Positions 11,530 to 23,144 of a stretch of 64,000 bases of DNA are shown here, piece after piece (the first letter of the stretch is position 1; the number at the start of each line of letters is the position of its first letter). The stretch is taken from positions 62,011,975 to 62,075,974 of the forward strand of contig OY735209.1 of assembly GCA_963457665.1 (NCBI GenBank). The letters run 5' to 3'. The DNA comes from Thysanoteuthis rhombus (Eukaryota > Mollusca > Cephalopoda > Oegopsida > Thysanoteuthidae). Both the position numbers and the translations under genes were made by a program. The notes beneath the pieces are model-generated. The model was not told the origin of the DNA and did not search any database. It saw only the letters and a program-made list of their open reading frames with translations.

Positions 11530-11856
11530 CGTCACATTCGAGAACTCGCAGGTATTTGTATCGGTCTTGTGTGGTCAATGCTCTAATCTTTTTGCTGTCC
11601 GGGAGTTCAATTCCTTTTGCTGCTGCAAGCCTCCTTTTGTGCATAACCATGAGTGCGCATTTTTCTATTTCCAACTACATCCCAATGCCATCACTGCATT
11701 CCTTCACTTTGTTGAATAACGTTTTGAGCCCTTCCCTGTTCTTTGCAAATAGTTTTACGTCATCTATGTACATGAAGTGGTTGACTTTTCTCTCTGTTAT
11801 GGAGAATTGGTATAGAAAGGGGAGTAGGAAACGACAGATGGTGAGAGCTTCTCAGC
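11530..11856 (-). mobile_element. RT-domain piece of an R2/R4/NeSL-type LINE
   Basis: The minus strand reads FMYIDDVKLFAKNREGLKTL, then KECSDGIGM and LEIEKCALMVMHKRR, then KGIELPDSKKIRAL and YKYLRVLE. In LINEs whose endonuclease is restriction-like, the RT palm has FMDDLKLFAK and is followed by DIGM, KC and YLGILE blocks in this order, so the catalytic DD pair is visible. About 110 codons remain; the region downstream of YLGILE is lost. The C-terminal half of a related element lies at 44.3 kb. A (CAGT)n tract at 11856-11876 marks the right side. Confidence 0.75.
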
Positions 11857-11879
11857 CTGTCAGTCAGTCAGTCAGTTAG

Positions 11880-12555
11880 TGACGTCTTTCGGCTTCTATG
11901 ATACTTTGGTATAGACCAGAGCATATGAAATATTTCAAAGCCTAATTTTACTATGCATGATTCAGGCTATTATCCGTGGTAGGCGGGTCTATTTCGTTTT
12001 TAAAAAATCTTATTAGTGAATTCACTTTCTTAACTCAGGTTGACTTTTTTTTAATCACGGAAACTACTAATAAAGGAGTTGAAAATAAAGTAGCTTTCCA
12101 ATGATATTTTATAGAGAAATGGATTCTATTTTGTTAACCTTACAGATTTTCATGAAGCAAGGGGTGTTCACTCTAGCGCAGCCCAGCGTTTTTTTTTTTC
12201 AAAGGTGATAGTGACTTTTAGAGCTTTTTTCTATGATATTGGAAAAATCTTAAATGTACATACATTCTGCCTAACAGAAAATGAAGTCATTCTCCCTTAC
12301 TTTCAGTCCTCTCCACGAACAATACCAACGTATCAACAATTAGCAAGATGAAGTATTGCCAATCAGCATCCAATACCTCACTCTTACTCTTACTCTACCT
12401 TCCTTTCTACGAATGATGCAGAGCCTCCCCCCACTCACTTAGCACCAAATGAATTCAGCTAAAAAGTAGGCACACATTTTAGCATGAATTTACTTTGTAA
12501 ATGCACCCCAATAAAACATATTTTGTGGAATGATGTTCTGAAATTAATGTGCTGA
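11880..12555. other. no gene seen
   Basis: AT-rich non-coding DNA. A short match to family B (AGCATGAATTTACTTTG) lies near 12482-12500. Nothing else was recognised. Confidence 0.5.
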
Positions 12556-12559
12556 AAAC

Positions 12560-12835
12560 TTTCCCTAAGTAATGCTGGCCACGACATCAGCGTTCCCTGT
12601 CCGGGATTCACTTATCATAAGATTCTCTATTTCGGAAAGCTCTTCGAGGTTTGCAAAGTGTGAAATAAACTTACTGGCGACAAGTACCCGGAGTCGCGCC
12701 ACGCACTTCACTATGCGCTATCTCACCCTCGGACACAATGGTATTAGTGCCAGTCTCAGTCGGAGTTTGAACTCGGGTCGACGAGTCTATTTTTTGCGCA
12801 GATAACCAAATGACTGACGGCACTTCCACTTCACA
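12560..12835 (-). repeat. probable tRNA-derived SINE
   Basis: On the minus strand the head (from about 12826) has TGGTTATCTGCGC in the A-box position and GACCCGAGTTCAAACTCC as a good B-box. A GC-richer body then runs to about 12560. The GC content differs from the surrounding DNA. Confidence 0.5.
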
Positions 12836-12839
12836 TTGG

Positions 12840-13780
12840 TACACACAGAAAATTTCATGGGGTTATGTTGAGTGGTTCATGTGGTAGACTCTCACATACA
12901 GACTGAGGGTCGGATAGACTTTTGATAAATTATAATAAAACCACCATAGTACCCCTCAAAAAAAATGACAGAATTTTTCTTGGTGTGGATGAATTATACC
13001 TATAAGTATATATTTTAGTATGAATATATTTGTTATAAAGAAAATAAGGATTTTATTTCTTTTAACATAAATTAAAACTAAAAGAAAAAAAGCTCTAATA
13101 AACTTGACACAGAACAACAATGCATTCGGGTCATCGAAAGAAATGGGTTTATGCCTTATATTTTTTCTATTTATTTGCAAAAGAAAGTGTCCGCTGAATA
13201 TTTCGCTAGTGACAATCAGGGTGGGAGACTTGAATCTAAGGTGAAAGATAAGAAGACGAAGACTGGTTTCAAGTGGAGAAGTTCGGAAGGTAGACGTGCG
13301 ATGCACCTTTCTTATTTCCTTCTCTCTCTTTCCTCTCTCCCTTTCTTTCCTCGTTCTTGCAGATTTTTAAAATTATAATCGCAATAGGACAGGACCCGTA
13401 CTTTGAACAACCCTGTTAGAGAACGAGCACACACAGTGACACAGAACCTCAGCGGCCAGTCACATAAGTTTTACTCCTTTCCTCTCTTTAATCAGCCATA
13501 AAGAGAGGGGAAACTAAAACTTAAAATAATAGATAAACATACATACAAACCAATTCGGTGACACCCATGTTTATATGTATAGATTTGTCCTCAAAGACTT
13601 CCTTTTCTCAAACGATTCCGCCTGACCGCATAACCTGAATAGAAATCCTTCATAATCTGAGTTTATTGATCAACCAAAAAATCATTTGTGCACGCAAATT
13701 CCTATTAGTCGATTATTGCTTTTGAATAATATCCATATAAAGCAATCATAATTATTTTTTCCATTTGTTTTTGCAATGAT
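12840..13780. other. no gene seen
   Basis: Short frames on both strands (for example 12956-13306 minus, 13151-13378 plus) overlap each other and show no known motif. No repeat class recognised. Confidence 0.5.
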
Positions 13781-13782
13781 GG

Positions 13783-13784
<2 letters not shown>

Positions 13785-13872
<88 letters not shown>
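13785..13872. repeat. (AT)n microsatellite
   Basis: About 43 AT units with one C interruption. Confidence 0.97.
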
Positions 13873-13876
<4 letters not shown>

Positions 13877-14178
13877 TGCAATATGCTTCTCTGATGACTT
13901 TTTTTACCTTGTAGAGGTACGTCAACGAATTCTAACCTATGATTAATTCTCTATGCAAATCAGTTTCTCACGTGTCTACGACCAGATAATCGTTGCACTA
14001 ATGGGCACGAGACATGAAGAATGATTTGCACAAGAAAAAAAGGAGGAGAAGAAGAAATAACAAGGAAGACGATTTAGAATCGACCAGAAAAATATCTCCA
14101 ATTAAGACAAAAAAAAGTGGTGGGGGCAAATTCTTAATTGAAATTTTCTAATCAGTCATCTCGTTAATTCAATAAGTC

Positions 14179-14442
14179 ATGGGCGTCTGCTAGGAGCGGG
14201 GGCGTTCAACTTATCGGATAAGGCCTTTTTACTTGGGGTGAGGGGGTGAAAGTTGGAGCCTTAGAGTCAATAAAGAGTGATAGTGCTGTACAATTGTCTT
14301 ATAAAAACTAAAACTGATGTACTATCCTTCGCTGGTAACATGATCGTCGGTATGATATATTCTGAATTTATCCTTTTACCCCAAACCCCAGAAATATATA
14401 TTTCGGCTCCCGACCCCTGGAAAGGTAATGGCAGACGCCCAT
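14179..14442. mobile_element. MITE-like element with 12-bp inverted ends
   Basis: The left end reads ATGGGCGTCTGC and the right end GCAGACGCCCAT, an exact 12-bp inverted repeat 264 bases apart. G-rich sequence follows the left end and C-rich sequence precedes the right end. No transposase is encoded. Size and structure fit a small non-autonomous DNA transposon; the superfamily is not clear. Confidence 0.65.
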
Positions 14443-14444
14443 AA

Positions 14445-16090
14445 TACCCAGGCCATTTTCTTTGCATAGACATCCTTCGCTTTTCGAAAGTGCGCTTTAC
14501 ACCACTTTTCAGCTTCTATAAAAAGAGCAGGAAGCAAAAATAACGTTCAGCATTTGTTCTACTATGAGCTGTTATAGAGACAGCGCGCACCTTCTTCCTC
14601 TCTTCCATATAACCCAGTTTCGTGTCCCTCCAACCATCGTAATATCTGATGACTCAGATTCAACATACCGTCATCACTATTTGGGGAGTCTGGGAACGCT
14701 CAATGATTTTTCCAATATGAATTGATGGTAATCAACTTTCTCATGCCTCTTGTTCCCACAAAACTATTTTATTTATATCAACTTTCCTGACCAAAAGTCA
14801 TATTTTTAAAATTCTGTTGCAAACAATTTTTTCTCATTTATCATATAACACAAGGGAAAGTAATTTTCTCTTCCAAATATAGTCTTACAATATCAAATTT
14901 TAGAAGCATGCACCTAAAAGAGTACCTACACATGTGAGATAAAACATTTTTGGTTAAACTTCAGACCAGTGAAGACTCGAGTCAACTCTGTCCGCCACCA
15001 TGACAAAAGAAAGAACAACGCTCGCCTAATATAAGGGAGTAATTTGTGGAAGACGCCATGATATAGACTGTATAATTTTTGGCCTCATTTTCAGTTCGTT
15101 TTCAAATCGCTTACTATTTATAGAATTTATATTTTAATAACCCAACAGACCTTTTTTTTTTTTTTGAAGAAATACTAAAAAAAACATCAACCCAAGAGGA
15201 AAGATTATTTAAAAGCTACTCACTAATCAATAATCTGTACGAGTCCAGGGATTTTCTAACCTAAAGAACTATGTATGTGAGAAACGTTAGTAGTCAGTTT
15301 TTGATTCCCCTTCCCACATAGCAGGGAAGAATTTTCCTGGGCAAGTTGTACAATATAGAAGAACGACCAGGAAAAGGAACAACGGGAATATTGATTGGAT
15401 GTTTGGTGATAAGGGGATATAGACCTGAGATGCAGCAAAATCATTATCATAAAAAAGAAGGTCATGAATTCCCTGTAGTTTTGTCGTCGACGTTTACACG
15501 ACGAGGAAAAATTTGAATTATTTTTTAGCATAAATGCTTACAATTTAGAAAAATATTTTTGATAGAGTTCGGAAATGTTCATGATAATGGAGGAAAAGAA
15601 ATAGAAATCGACGGTTTATAATTTTTGCATAAGATAATGAAACTTGTGAAATAACGATAGCATTATTCCGTGAAAAAGTATTTTTATGTGAAAATATGTG
15701 AAAATTATATATTTTTTAAAGTTATTATTTCATGGGTATCATTATTTCATCTAGCAATTGGTAATCTTCTCATTTCTTTACCCCTTTTAATGACGGTATG
15801 CCTTTCTATTCGATTTTTGTAACACTGACAAACATAAAAAAATAGGATCATTATCATATAGATGAGTGAGAACGCAGACCCAATACTATTTGTAATAATG
15901 TAACAAAAGAAGTGTACGCCACCGGCCTCACAATTTCAAGGGTTCCGCACTAAATGCCTACCAGCAATCAATCCCTGTTCAGTTTTAATGAAACTCATAC
16001 ACCTGAAGTTCGTAGCATAATGCCATTGATCAATTTCAAAAAACATTTTTTATACCTTTTTTATCTCATTATTTTGTGATTGAAAATGTT
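14445..16090. other. no gene seen
   Basis: AT-rich non-coding DNA. A 91-codon minus-strand frame (15256-15531) has no recognisable motif. Confidence 0.5.
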
Positions 16091-16094
16091 CCCC

Positions 16095-16218
16095 CTCGAT
16101 TGTCTCATGCTCAATTGTCTCATGCTCAATTGCCTCATGCTCAATTACCTCACGCTTAGTTGTCCCCTGCACTCCATTGTCCCTGCTCAATCATCGCACG
16201 CTCAATGGTCGGCCATTC
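16095..16218. repeat. 15-bp minisatellite, about eight units
   Basis: The unit is TCAATTGTCTCATGC. Units 2 and 3 are nearly identical to it and the later ones drift (TCAATTACCTCACGC, TTAGTTGTCCCCTGC, TCAATCATCGCACGC). Unit borders are at 16111, 16126, 16141, 16156 and 16171. Confidence 0.9.
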
Positions 16219-16925
16219 GTCAGACATGATTGTCGTATTTTCTTGCTGTATATCAATGTAAAACTGTATCTAGCTTGCAAGTAAAAATTGTATCGGTTTT
16301 AATATTTGTGAGTCTATTCCAAGTTCAGGGACCCTTTGTAATATATGCTACAGACCTTGCACAAGCCTAATCTGATCCCGCTAGACAGTATCCTTTTATT
16401 ATGTATGGGTTTTTATTCTTGGTTTTTCCTGATACGTGAAAACAAAATCGGTTTTTACTCTCTATAGCAATGGAGATCAAGATTACAAAGTTTAAACATT
16501 TTCGACTACACAAAAATTTCATCGATTTATCACGACCTCGATACATATATTGAATCTTTACATTGTTAGAATCGATCTTTGTGATCCATATCGACCGCCA
16601 AACAGAGTTTTATGATGAATGTAAGCTGATGTTCTCTCATCTTGGACTAGCTATTTGTAACACGTGAATATCATAAGTTTTATGAGGTTATAGACGCGAG
16701 AAAGAATTCATTGGATTGTTTTGTTAGTCTCTTGAAGAAATACACGACGAGAAGTTTCACAAAAAGGATGGTTTCCGATACCATCAACTAGAATCTTTGA
16801 GTTATATTTTACATGAATTTAGACATAAAAATGTAGAATTTGCAATGGGTTCCTTATTTCAATTTACTGGTTAATGTGGACAAACCGTTGAATGAACAGG
16901 TCTAATTAGTCTTCCAATGGATACC

Positions 16926-17335
16926 GTCACGTGACCAACGTATTTTGGCAGCATGACTTGTTGGGATGATCAATTAAAAGATTGAGGGAAGTGGGGATCA
17001 ATGAGTGATGGATAAGTTACTTCCCATATCTTTTGTTGGACAGTAATCACTGAAAATATAAGAATTAAAAAAAATCAAGCGAGTACAAATTCGAGATCAA
17101 TTTAGCATGAATTTACTTTGCAAACTGGCAAACTGAAGCCCTTTCAAAAATGAGTATTCAGGGGTAGTTTTGAGAATTTTGTTAAAGAACTTTTGTATAC
17201 GTTAGGGGTAAAAAAAAATTTCAGTTTTCAGCCCTCTAGCTCCACTGATGCAGCCAGATGAACATGAAAACTGGAAAAAACTAAGTCGACGAGTTTGGTG
17301 ACAGTTTTGCTTGACAGTTTCTAATTATACAACTT
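16926..17335 (+). repeat. family B repeat, copy 2 (longest)
   Basis: Starts CCGTCACGTGACC, then TTTTGGCAGCATGAC, GATGATCAATTAAAAG, TTTTGTTGGACAGTAATCAC and ATTTAGCATGAATTTAC, then a TTTCAGCCCTCTAG block, and ends near TGACAGTTTCTAA. Copies 1, 3 and 4 share parts of this order. At about 410 bases with no coding sequence it fits a SINE or non-autonomous transposon, but no tRNA head or inverted ends were found. Confidence 0.75.
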
Positions 17336-17439
17336 GAGACCAAAGCTGCCTGAATTGCTTTATTAGTCTGACTAAAATGGATATCTAATTAATATTGCAT
17401 TAATTGTTAATGTTCCTGCTAATTTCTAGTTGTTAGTGT

Positions 17440-17560
17440 GCACAAAAATAAGCTTCCAACGGGATTCAAACTCTCATCCTTAATTCTTGGATGTCTGATT
17501 GAATTGAAGAACGCCTTAATCACTGAGCCACGAAAACTGATCAGCAGTCATCATTCAGGT
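17440..17560 (-). repeat. tRNA-derived SINE head
   Basis: The minus strand reads CGTGGCTCAGTGATTAAGGC (A-box) and, about 50 bases later, GAGTTTGAATCCCGTTGG (B-box). This is one of the clearest tRNA-like heads in the window. The spacing between boxes is longer than in a working tRNA, and no acceptor stem forms. Confidence 0.7.
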
Positions 17561-17794
17561 TTAGCCATGTATCTACATTCTTCTGATTTTACTTCATTTC
17601 ATGTTTCTTGTATTCTCATTGTGGTAATAGTAGATGTAATTGTTTAAAGTTGTACAAATCTCTTTGATGAAACATTACCATTAGTATCAATCTTGACTTG
17701 CTCTTGTTTTTCATCTTATTTTTGTTCTTGTTTTTCGAAAAGAAAAGCAACATGGACTGGAACATTTTTGTAAGAAAGCAACATGGACTGGAAA

Positions 17795-17940
17795 ATAAAC
17801 TTCTAACGAGCTTGCACCCTTTAGTCCTGGGGGTGGGGGTGGAGGCTATCTGATTAGAACAGCGCCTTACTGATTCGGTGACAGAAAGCTTACCAGATGA
17901 CGTCATTCAAAGTCAGTCACATACCTATATTCTTTATTGG
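17795..17940 (-). repeat. second, diverged copy of the 17.5 kb SINE head
   Basis: GCGCCTTACTGATTCGGTGA followed by TCATTCAAAGTCAGTCACAT and TACCTATATTCTT parallels the block beside the head at 17.5 kb (CGCCTTAATCACTGAGCCAC, TCATCATTCAGG, TATCTACATTCTT). Both copies face the same way about 340 bases apart. Confidence 0.5.
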
Positions 17941-18531
17941 TCAATTTGTACTCCACGCCATGTTGGGTTGTTTTTTTTACACTCAAGTGGAGAAATAGTA
18001 GTAACCCTAGGTTGTCCGAATTCAAACAAGAGTATTGTCCTCCTGAGTTAATATCATGCTTACTGAAGGGAGTTTGTCATGTTAAAGGAAAATGCTATTA
18101 TTCATAACTGCCGTGAGCATATCTTTAGAAAGTGCTACCCCTTAGAGAAAAATAAATCGTTAATCTGTAGTTACTTCTTTCTCATTTACTTCCCCGAATT
18201 CCTTCGTTTTCTCCAGACTGATGATACTTCTATGTCGGCATCCTTTCAACGTTACTAAGCTCTTTTCTCTTTTTATCTGTCATTCACAATCAAAGAAGAA
18301 ACCGACCAACTCTGATCAAACGGCTCTCTGGTTTATTCTGTTCAGAAATTATTCTTCGTTCATATTCTATGACACAGCTCGACTCAATAGCTTTCGCCAT
18401 TTGCAAGTGACGGACATTTCCCACCACCACACGCATCTACTTACGACCTACATATCGAAATATTTTTGGACAATTGAGGTTTATATATCGGGGAACTTTA
18501 TCTAGAATGTAGCCAAGGAGAGTGATTAGTC

Positions 18532-18533
<2 letters not shown>

Positions 18534-18598
<65 letters not shown>

Positions 18599-18648
18599 GA
18601 GAATGAATAATAATCAGAGAGTCGAACTGCCTCTCTCTCTATCTCTCA

Positions 18649-18708
<60 letters not shown>

Positions 18709-18740
18709 TCTTTATCTCTCTCTCTATCTCTATCTCTCTC
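18534..18740. repeat. compound (CT)n(TA)n microsatellites
   Basis: Two CT-then-TA blocks (18534-18595 and 18633-18706), then degraded CT/CTAT repeats. Confidence 0.95.
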
Positions 18741-18924
18741 TATCAAAAAAATTATTTACATGAATACAAATGACAAACGACAGCAGACTGTTGAACAAAT
18801 GAAGAACACAGAGACAAATTCGCAAGTGCTAAACACTACGTTCCTTTCATCTTTCTTATTTCAACTTTGACACGAGTTTTTCTTCTCTTTCCTTTTTTTA
18901 TCGTTTATTACTAACAATACGTCT

Positions 18925-19012
18925 AAATCACGTGGGACGCACTGATCACCGAAGTTAAGCAACATCGTTAAGGCACCATCGGTAACCATGGCAGGGTAAG
19001 TCCCATTACCCC
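18925..19012 (+). repeat. 5S rRNA-like fragment
   Basis: GATCACCGAAGTTAAGCAAC is an exact match to the metazoan 5S rRNA box A region as I know it. ATCGGTAACCATGGCAGGG in the box C position resembles ATGGGTGACCGCCTGGG. About ten bases between the boxes are missing and the first third of 5S is not recognisable. It is either a 5S pseudogene or the head of a 5S-derived (SINE3-type) SINE. Confidence 0.65.
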
Positions 19013-19147
19013 AATCTATGTCTTACGATCAAGAGATTTGCGAGATCCCGACTCCGAAGTCGTCCCAGCGAACGTGAGTGACACATGTGATGCATTGAAA
19101 AGAGTAGACCAACTTAGGAAGGACAGGGTCCTTACCAAGTATCTTCA

Positions 19148-19490
19148 TATCATCATCAGTCTTTTAACGTCCGTCGTAGGACATTGACCCTCCCCAGAAT
19201 TCGCCACAATTCTCTATCATGGGCATCGCGGAGCCAGTATTTCCTGAATCTGTCCAGTTCATCTCTCCATCTCGTGTTCTGTCGGCCTCAGTTTTGCATG
19301 TGATCTCTGGGGATCCATGTTGTGAGACGTGGTGTCAATCGGTTGTCTTTCATTCTTGCAATATGGCCTGCCCATTGCCATTTGAGTTTTTTAATACTTT
19401 CAATGATGTCACGGACACCCATTTTCTTCCTTATATACAGTACTGTCTGGTGATCTCACCATGTAAGGTTGAGCATGATTCTCTCATAGT
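19148..19490 (-). mobile_element. RTE-type LINE 3' end
   Basis: Starts at a CATCATCAT tail, then TCTTTTAACGTCCGTCGTAG and CGCCACAATTCTCTATCATG, which recur in the RTE 3' ends at 10.9, 27.2, 42.8 and 51.5 kb. Read on the minus strand it encodes the remains of the GHIARM-type block, the TTxIPRDH block and the GKVYVQ-type end, with stops. About the last 110 codons remain. Confidence 0.8.
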
Positions 19491-19865
19491 CAGATTCAAA
19501 TGGATGATTACTGTGCCATCCTACGACAGAGAAATATGGAACCTGGAGGAAAAGATTACTTATAGATTTTACCAATATGACGATAAGGCAGGAAGACATG
19601 TTAACAGTTGAGCAAGTATAGCTCTCGCTTATCCAAGATTCGAGGATTAGAAACGTAAAAATCATTAAAAGTTTATTTCGTTCAAAGAAATGAAGAAGAA
19701 CAAATTCTTCTTCTTTTTTCCTATTAATCCAAACGTGAGCGGGAAAAACTATAGCAACAGTATTTCTATCCATCTTTCTATTTTTAGTGTTCAGCTCGCC
19801 CGATAAAACTTTTCAAACGTTTGAACGCTGTATACAGATAGAACCGAATGTTAACTTGTCATCAC

Positions 19866-20285
19866 AACCGTTGCGTCAAAATTTGATGTCATGAAAAAGG
19901 AATTCCATCGAAGCATAAATATGGTCAGAATAAATTCTATTTGTGACATCACTGACATTTCCCACTGGAAAACATATTGAACAGATTTTTTTTTAAACAA
20001 CATCTGGAAACATCTAGAGAATATAGATGTAATAAATAAACCTGTCAAAACTGTGCCCCCCAAAAGTCAAAAGAGCACTTTTTGCAAAAATTGAAGAAAA
20101 AAAATTTTACAAGAGGTCTAGTGGAGTACTGATGCCAATTTTCAAGTCTATTGACAAACTGGTATGGCAAAGAGCGCTGAAACACTCAAAGACATAAACA
20201 AACGCACAAAAATATGTAAATAAAAAATGAAAAAAAAGGAAGGATAGAACCTTTCGCTATTTTTTATTGGTACGGTCGTTCAATA
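19866..20285 (+). repeat. family A repeat, copy 1
   Basis: About 420 bases matching the 31.40-31.78 kb copy throughout. Shared blocks in order include CCGT-x-x-x-GTCAAAATT, AAACATCTAGA, ACTGATGCCAATTTTC, GTATGGC and ACCTTTC. No reading frame, tRNA head or inverted ends were seen. Class unknown. Confidence 0.8.
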
Positions 20286-20299
20286 TACCCAATAAAGTT

Positions 20300-21925
20300 T
20301 CGAGAAGGGTCATTTACATTCAAAGAGTTTTTTTTTCCTCAGACGACTGAACTCTTTCTTGCTGTTTGTGTTCCGGTCAATCCATTACACGACCTTCTTC
20401 GTAGGTGTATTAACCGAAAGTGATGGTTGGACTCATAATTCTTCCGGTGATGGTCGTAAACAGAATATTCCGTGGGTAACCGCACTAAAACGTAGGATTC
20501 GGGTAATATCGATTTCTTATTCTGTTCTTTGCTAGGCCTGGATTCCTACACCTTGTCTCGATGTGGCTTCCACTACTCAACTGATTGTAGCATTTTGATG
20601 GATTTCTATGATATGAGTCTTTCAGAAGAGAAACTATTGAACTCATTTCAGTGGGAGAAGTTTGGGTCGGAGAGTCCATTGTTACGGACAGAGGAACAGA
20701 AGAATCACAGAGTTATATAAGTAAAACTCCTGAACTGCTTCTTCTGCTTAAGTTGAAGACATTTGAAGATCTGCCAACGACGATGTCTTTTTAGTAATAT
20801 GGATTATGAATATCTCTCACTCATTCATATATCCTTATATCTATATATAAATGTGGTTGTTTATTAATATATTTGTGTGTACAAATGATCCAAATAGATG
20901 TCTTTGACTGGCCCGACTGGCGGTCCCTCTCTCCAGATAGGACTATTATAGGGGGGTTCAGACCAATGACGTGACGATGTAACTGATAGCAATCCCAGAA
21001 GAGGACTTGGCATATTGTTTGGAAAACTTTGCTGATTGTTTTGAAAATTGGAAAGGATATAGGATAGGAGTGTGGGATTTCAAAGAGAGTGCTTTGAAGT
21101 GGACTAAGGCACCATTACCTTTTTTTTAAATTTGACATTAAATAGATAGATAGTTTTCGGGCAGACATTGTGCACACGCCCCCACCACCAAACACACAAA
21201 GCCTATTATGATACCACGCATAAACCGGGATCTTCGGATAATTTGAAGAACATAACATTCCTACCGACTTTTTCCATCTGAATGTCCCCGCGCTCTCTTA
21301 CACTACCTTTCATACGTCTAACTAATCTATTTAATAAATCTTTTTTTTGGATCTGCACTCAGGTATTTTCAGTAAGCAATAGATCAACATAATCAGAATG
21401 CCAACAATATTACCATCGTGAATGGCTTGATGTTTTTACCATAAAAGCAACCGCATTCCATCTTGAAGAACGGGCAGGACGGACAAATGAAGTGAAATCG
21501 AATTTTACTTCTTTTGCTGAAAACAGTAACAGCGCCCTCTAGCGACGCTCAATTCGGAGAAGGAAAGCCGGTCTTGGAGCCCTGAAGCAATATTTTAAGA
21601 ATCGACAACGGCGCTTTCTAGCAGATTGTTTTATGTCATTACATTTCAATAATACTCAATTACATGTTAGGCTGCTTAGTCATCTGTATTTCTTGCATTT
21701 CTCTCCCTTTTGCGTTCTAGGAATTTGCTGATAGCTAGTTACGAAGTGAGTCTCTTTTTCATTTCGCTGTCCTTATTGAATGTAATCTGTGGTTTTCAAT
21801 GTTATCCATTTTCAATTTCGATGCTGTCATTACTCGCGTAATTAATTTGTGTTGATTGCCACATGTGTAATGGATGTTTAGCTTGCCCTAACTTCATATG
21901 AAGAGATGATGAATCATGGCGAACC
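20300..21925. other. no gene seen
   Basis: Non-coding DNA. Small overlapping frames near 20485-20720 on both strands carry no motif. The motif GCGCCCTCTAGCG near 21531 has a degraded repeat (GGCGCTTTCTAGCAG) about 80 bases later. Confidence 0.5.
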
Positions 21926-21934
21926 TAGAACATT

Positions 21935-22020
21935 GTGTTTATTTAAAACAATCTGATGGTAGCATAATCAACTTAAACTCCATCAAACTTTCCTTTTACG
22001 CGAGTTCGAATCCTCACCTT
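21935..22020 (+). repeat. possible tRNA-like SINE head
   Basis: GATGGTAGCATAATC (A-box-like) is followed about 40 bases later by GCGAGTTCGAATCCTCACC, a strong B-box. The fold between the boxes is poor. Confidence 0.42.
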
Positions 22021-22330
22021 AGGCAACAGTTGTAAATACCGTGTTTGTGTATAATTGGACCCCAAAACTAAGGTTCAATTCAAGTTTTACCGAATATTCG
22101 CCAGATCGGTCGACTTTTCTAAATAAGGCAGCATTTCGTCCATTAGACAAGTCAAAGTTCATAAGGTCTAAACAGACTGAAATGATCCAATGGAAAAGAT
22201 TCTCCACGCTTAAAAAGTAGTCTTATATGCCGACATTACAATGTGCATTCATCATGGCGTCGAGTAGGCTCGCAAAATTACATTGTTGAAAACTGTGATC
22301 GAAACCATTATATTTCTTCAATTCGGTAGG

Positions 22331-22333
22331 CAG

Positions 22334-22371
<38 letters not shown>

Positions 22372-22416
22372 CATATATTCACACATGCACATGTAAATGT
22401 GTGTGTGTGTGTGTGT
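22331..22416. repeat. (AC)n(AT)n and (TG)n microsatellites
   Basis: CA run, TA run, a short spacer, then a TG run. CA and TG tracts face each other. Confidence 0.93.
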
Positions 22417-22469
22417 GGTCTGTCGTGGAATTATCCTGCATTTTCGAATAATAGAACGGGTTGTGCGGC

Positions 22470-22665
22470 CTCAATGTATTTTGGCGACTAATCAGAGCGG
22501 GACCTTACTTTGCACGCGTGAGAAGACACACTCTGGTGAATTATTCAAAGATCCGACACCATTGAGTGAGTTTGTGTACTATGTGGATGAAGCATTCACA
22601 ATGACCGAGCGGGTAGATTCTTCTTCACGTCCCATGTAGGCTTTTTGGCAAAATACCACACCAGC
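22470..22665 (+). repeat. family C repeat, copy 1
   Basis: GGGACCTTACTTTGC, GAGTTTGTGTACTATGTGG, TTCACAATGACCGAGC and TTCTTCTTCACG are matched in order by the copy at 45.4 kb (GGAACCTTACTGCGC, AAGTTTGTGTACTGTGTGG, TTCACAACGGCCGAGC, AATTCTTCACG). One frame gives FVYYVDEAFTMTER; the other copy gives FVYCVANSFTTAEP. The conserved frame suggests a protein-coding ancestor that I cannot name. Confidence 0.65.
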
Positions 22666-22669
22666 AAGG

Positions 22670-22800
22670 GACGCTGGAATAAGTGTCAGGTCTCAAGGGA
22701 AGTACTTTGAAGGGGTTTTAGAAGGCACCATTGTTCCACGTAAGGTATTTCTTTTCGTCATAAATGGCTGGATACTTTCCGGACAGACCCTGTATATGAT
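22670..22800 (+). mobile_element. 3' tip of a mariner/Tc1-group transposon
   Basis: The frame reads SQGKYFEGVLEGTIVPRKVF, like the last residues of mariner-group transposases (usually xxxGxYFEG). It is followed by ACTTTCCGGACAGACCCTGT, which looks like one terminal inverted repeat (outward ACAGGGTCTGTCCGGAAAGT). The other end was not found. Only the last 45 or so codons remain. Confidence 0.55.
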
Positions 22801-22804
22801 TAGG

Positions 22805-23140
22805 TCGTTAACGTGACCATTAAAGACCAGACGGACGCTGAAGTGGTCCCATGGTTAATTGGGGCTTTGCCTAATGAGGCCTGGTACTGCTCTGTGCAGT
22901 CAAATCCGAAGGGCTCAGATTCTGCCCTGATACCTAAAGACCAATGTTCTTATGTCATTGTGGTATTAGAGCTCGAAAAAATAAGGCCCTGTGTATGACA
23001 GTATATAATGATATTTGAGGAGAACCGAGTGTTGTTGATGCAGGGCATACATCAGGAGTCACGGTTATGATATTACAAAAATAACTTCACTCATATTGAT
23101 TTTTATAATTATATAAAATCAAACACCAAATCATAGAATA
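22805..23140. other. no gene seen
   Basis: A 61-codon frame (22813-22998) without motif. GC content is somewhat above the neighbourhood, so an unrecognised repeat is possible. Confidence 0.45.
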
Positions 23141-23144
23141 AATT

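Noticed and set aside
11556-11879. A 107-codon plus-strand frame
   Set aside because: Antisense shadow of the RT-domain LINE piece.
17440-17560. Working tRNA gene (also considered at 4.1, 42.0 and 58.6 kb)
   Set aside because: A- and B-boxes are present but acceptor and anticodon stems do not form and box spacing is off; SINE heads explain them better.
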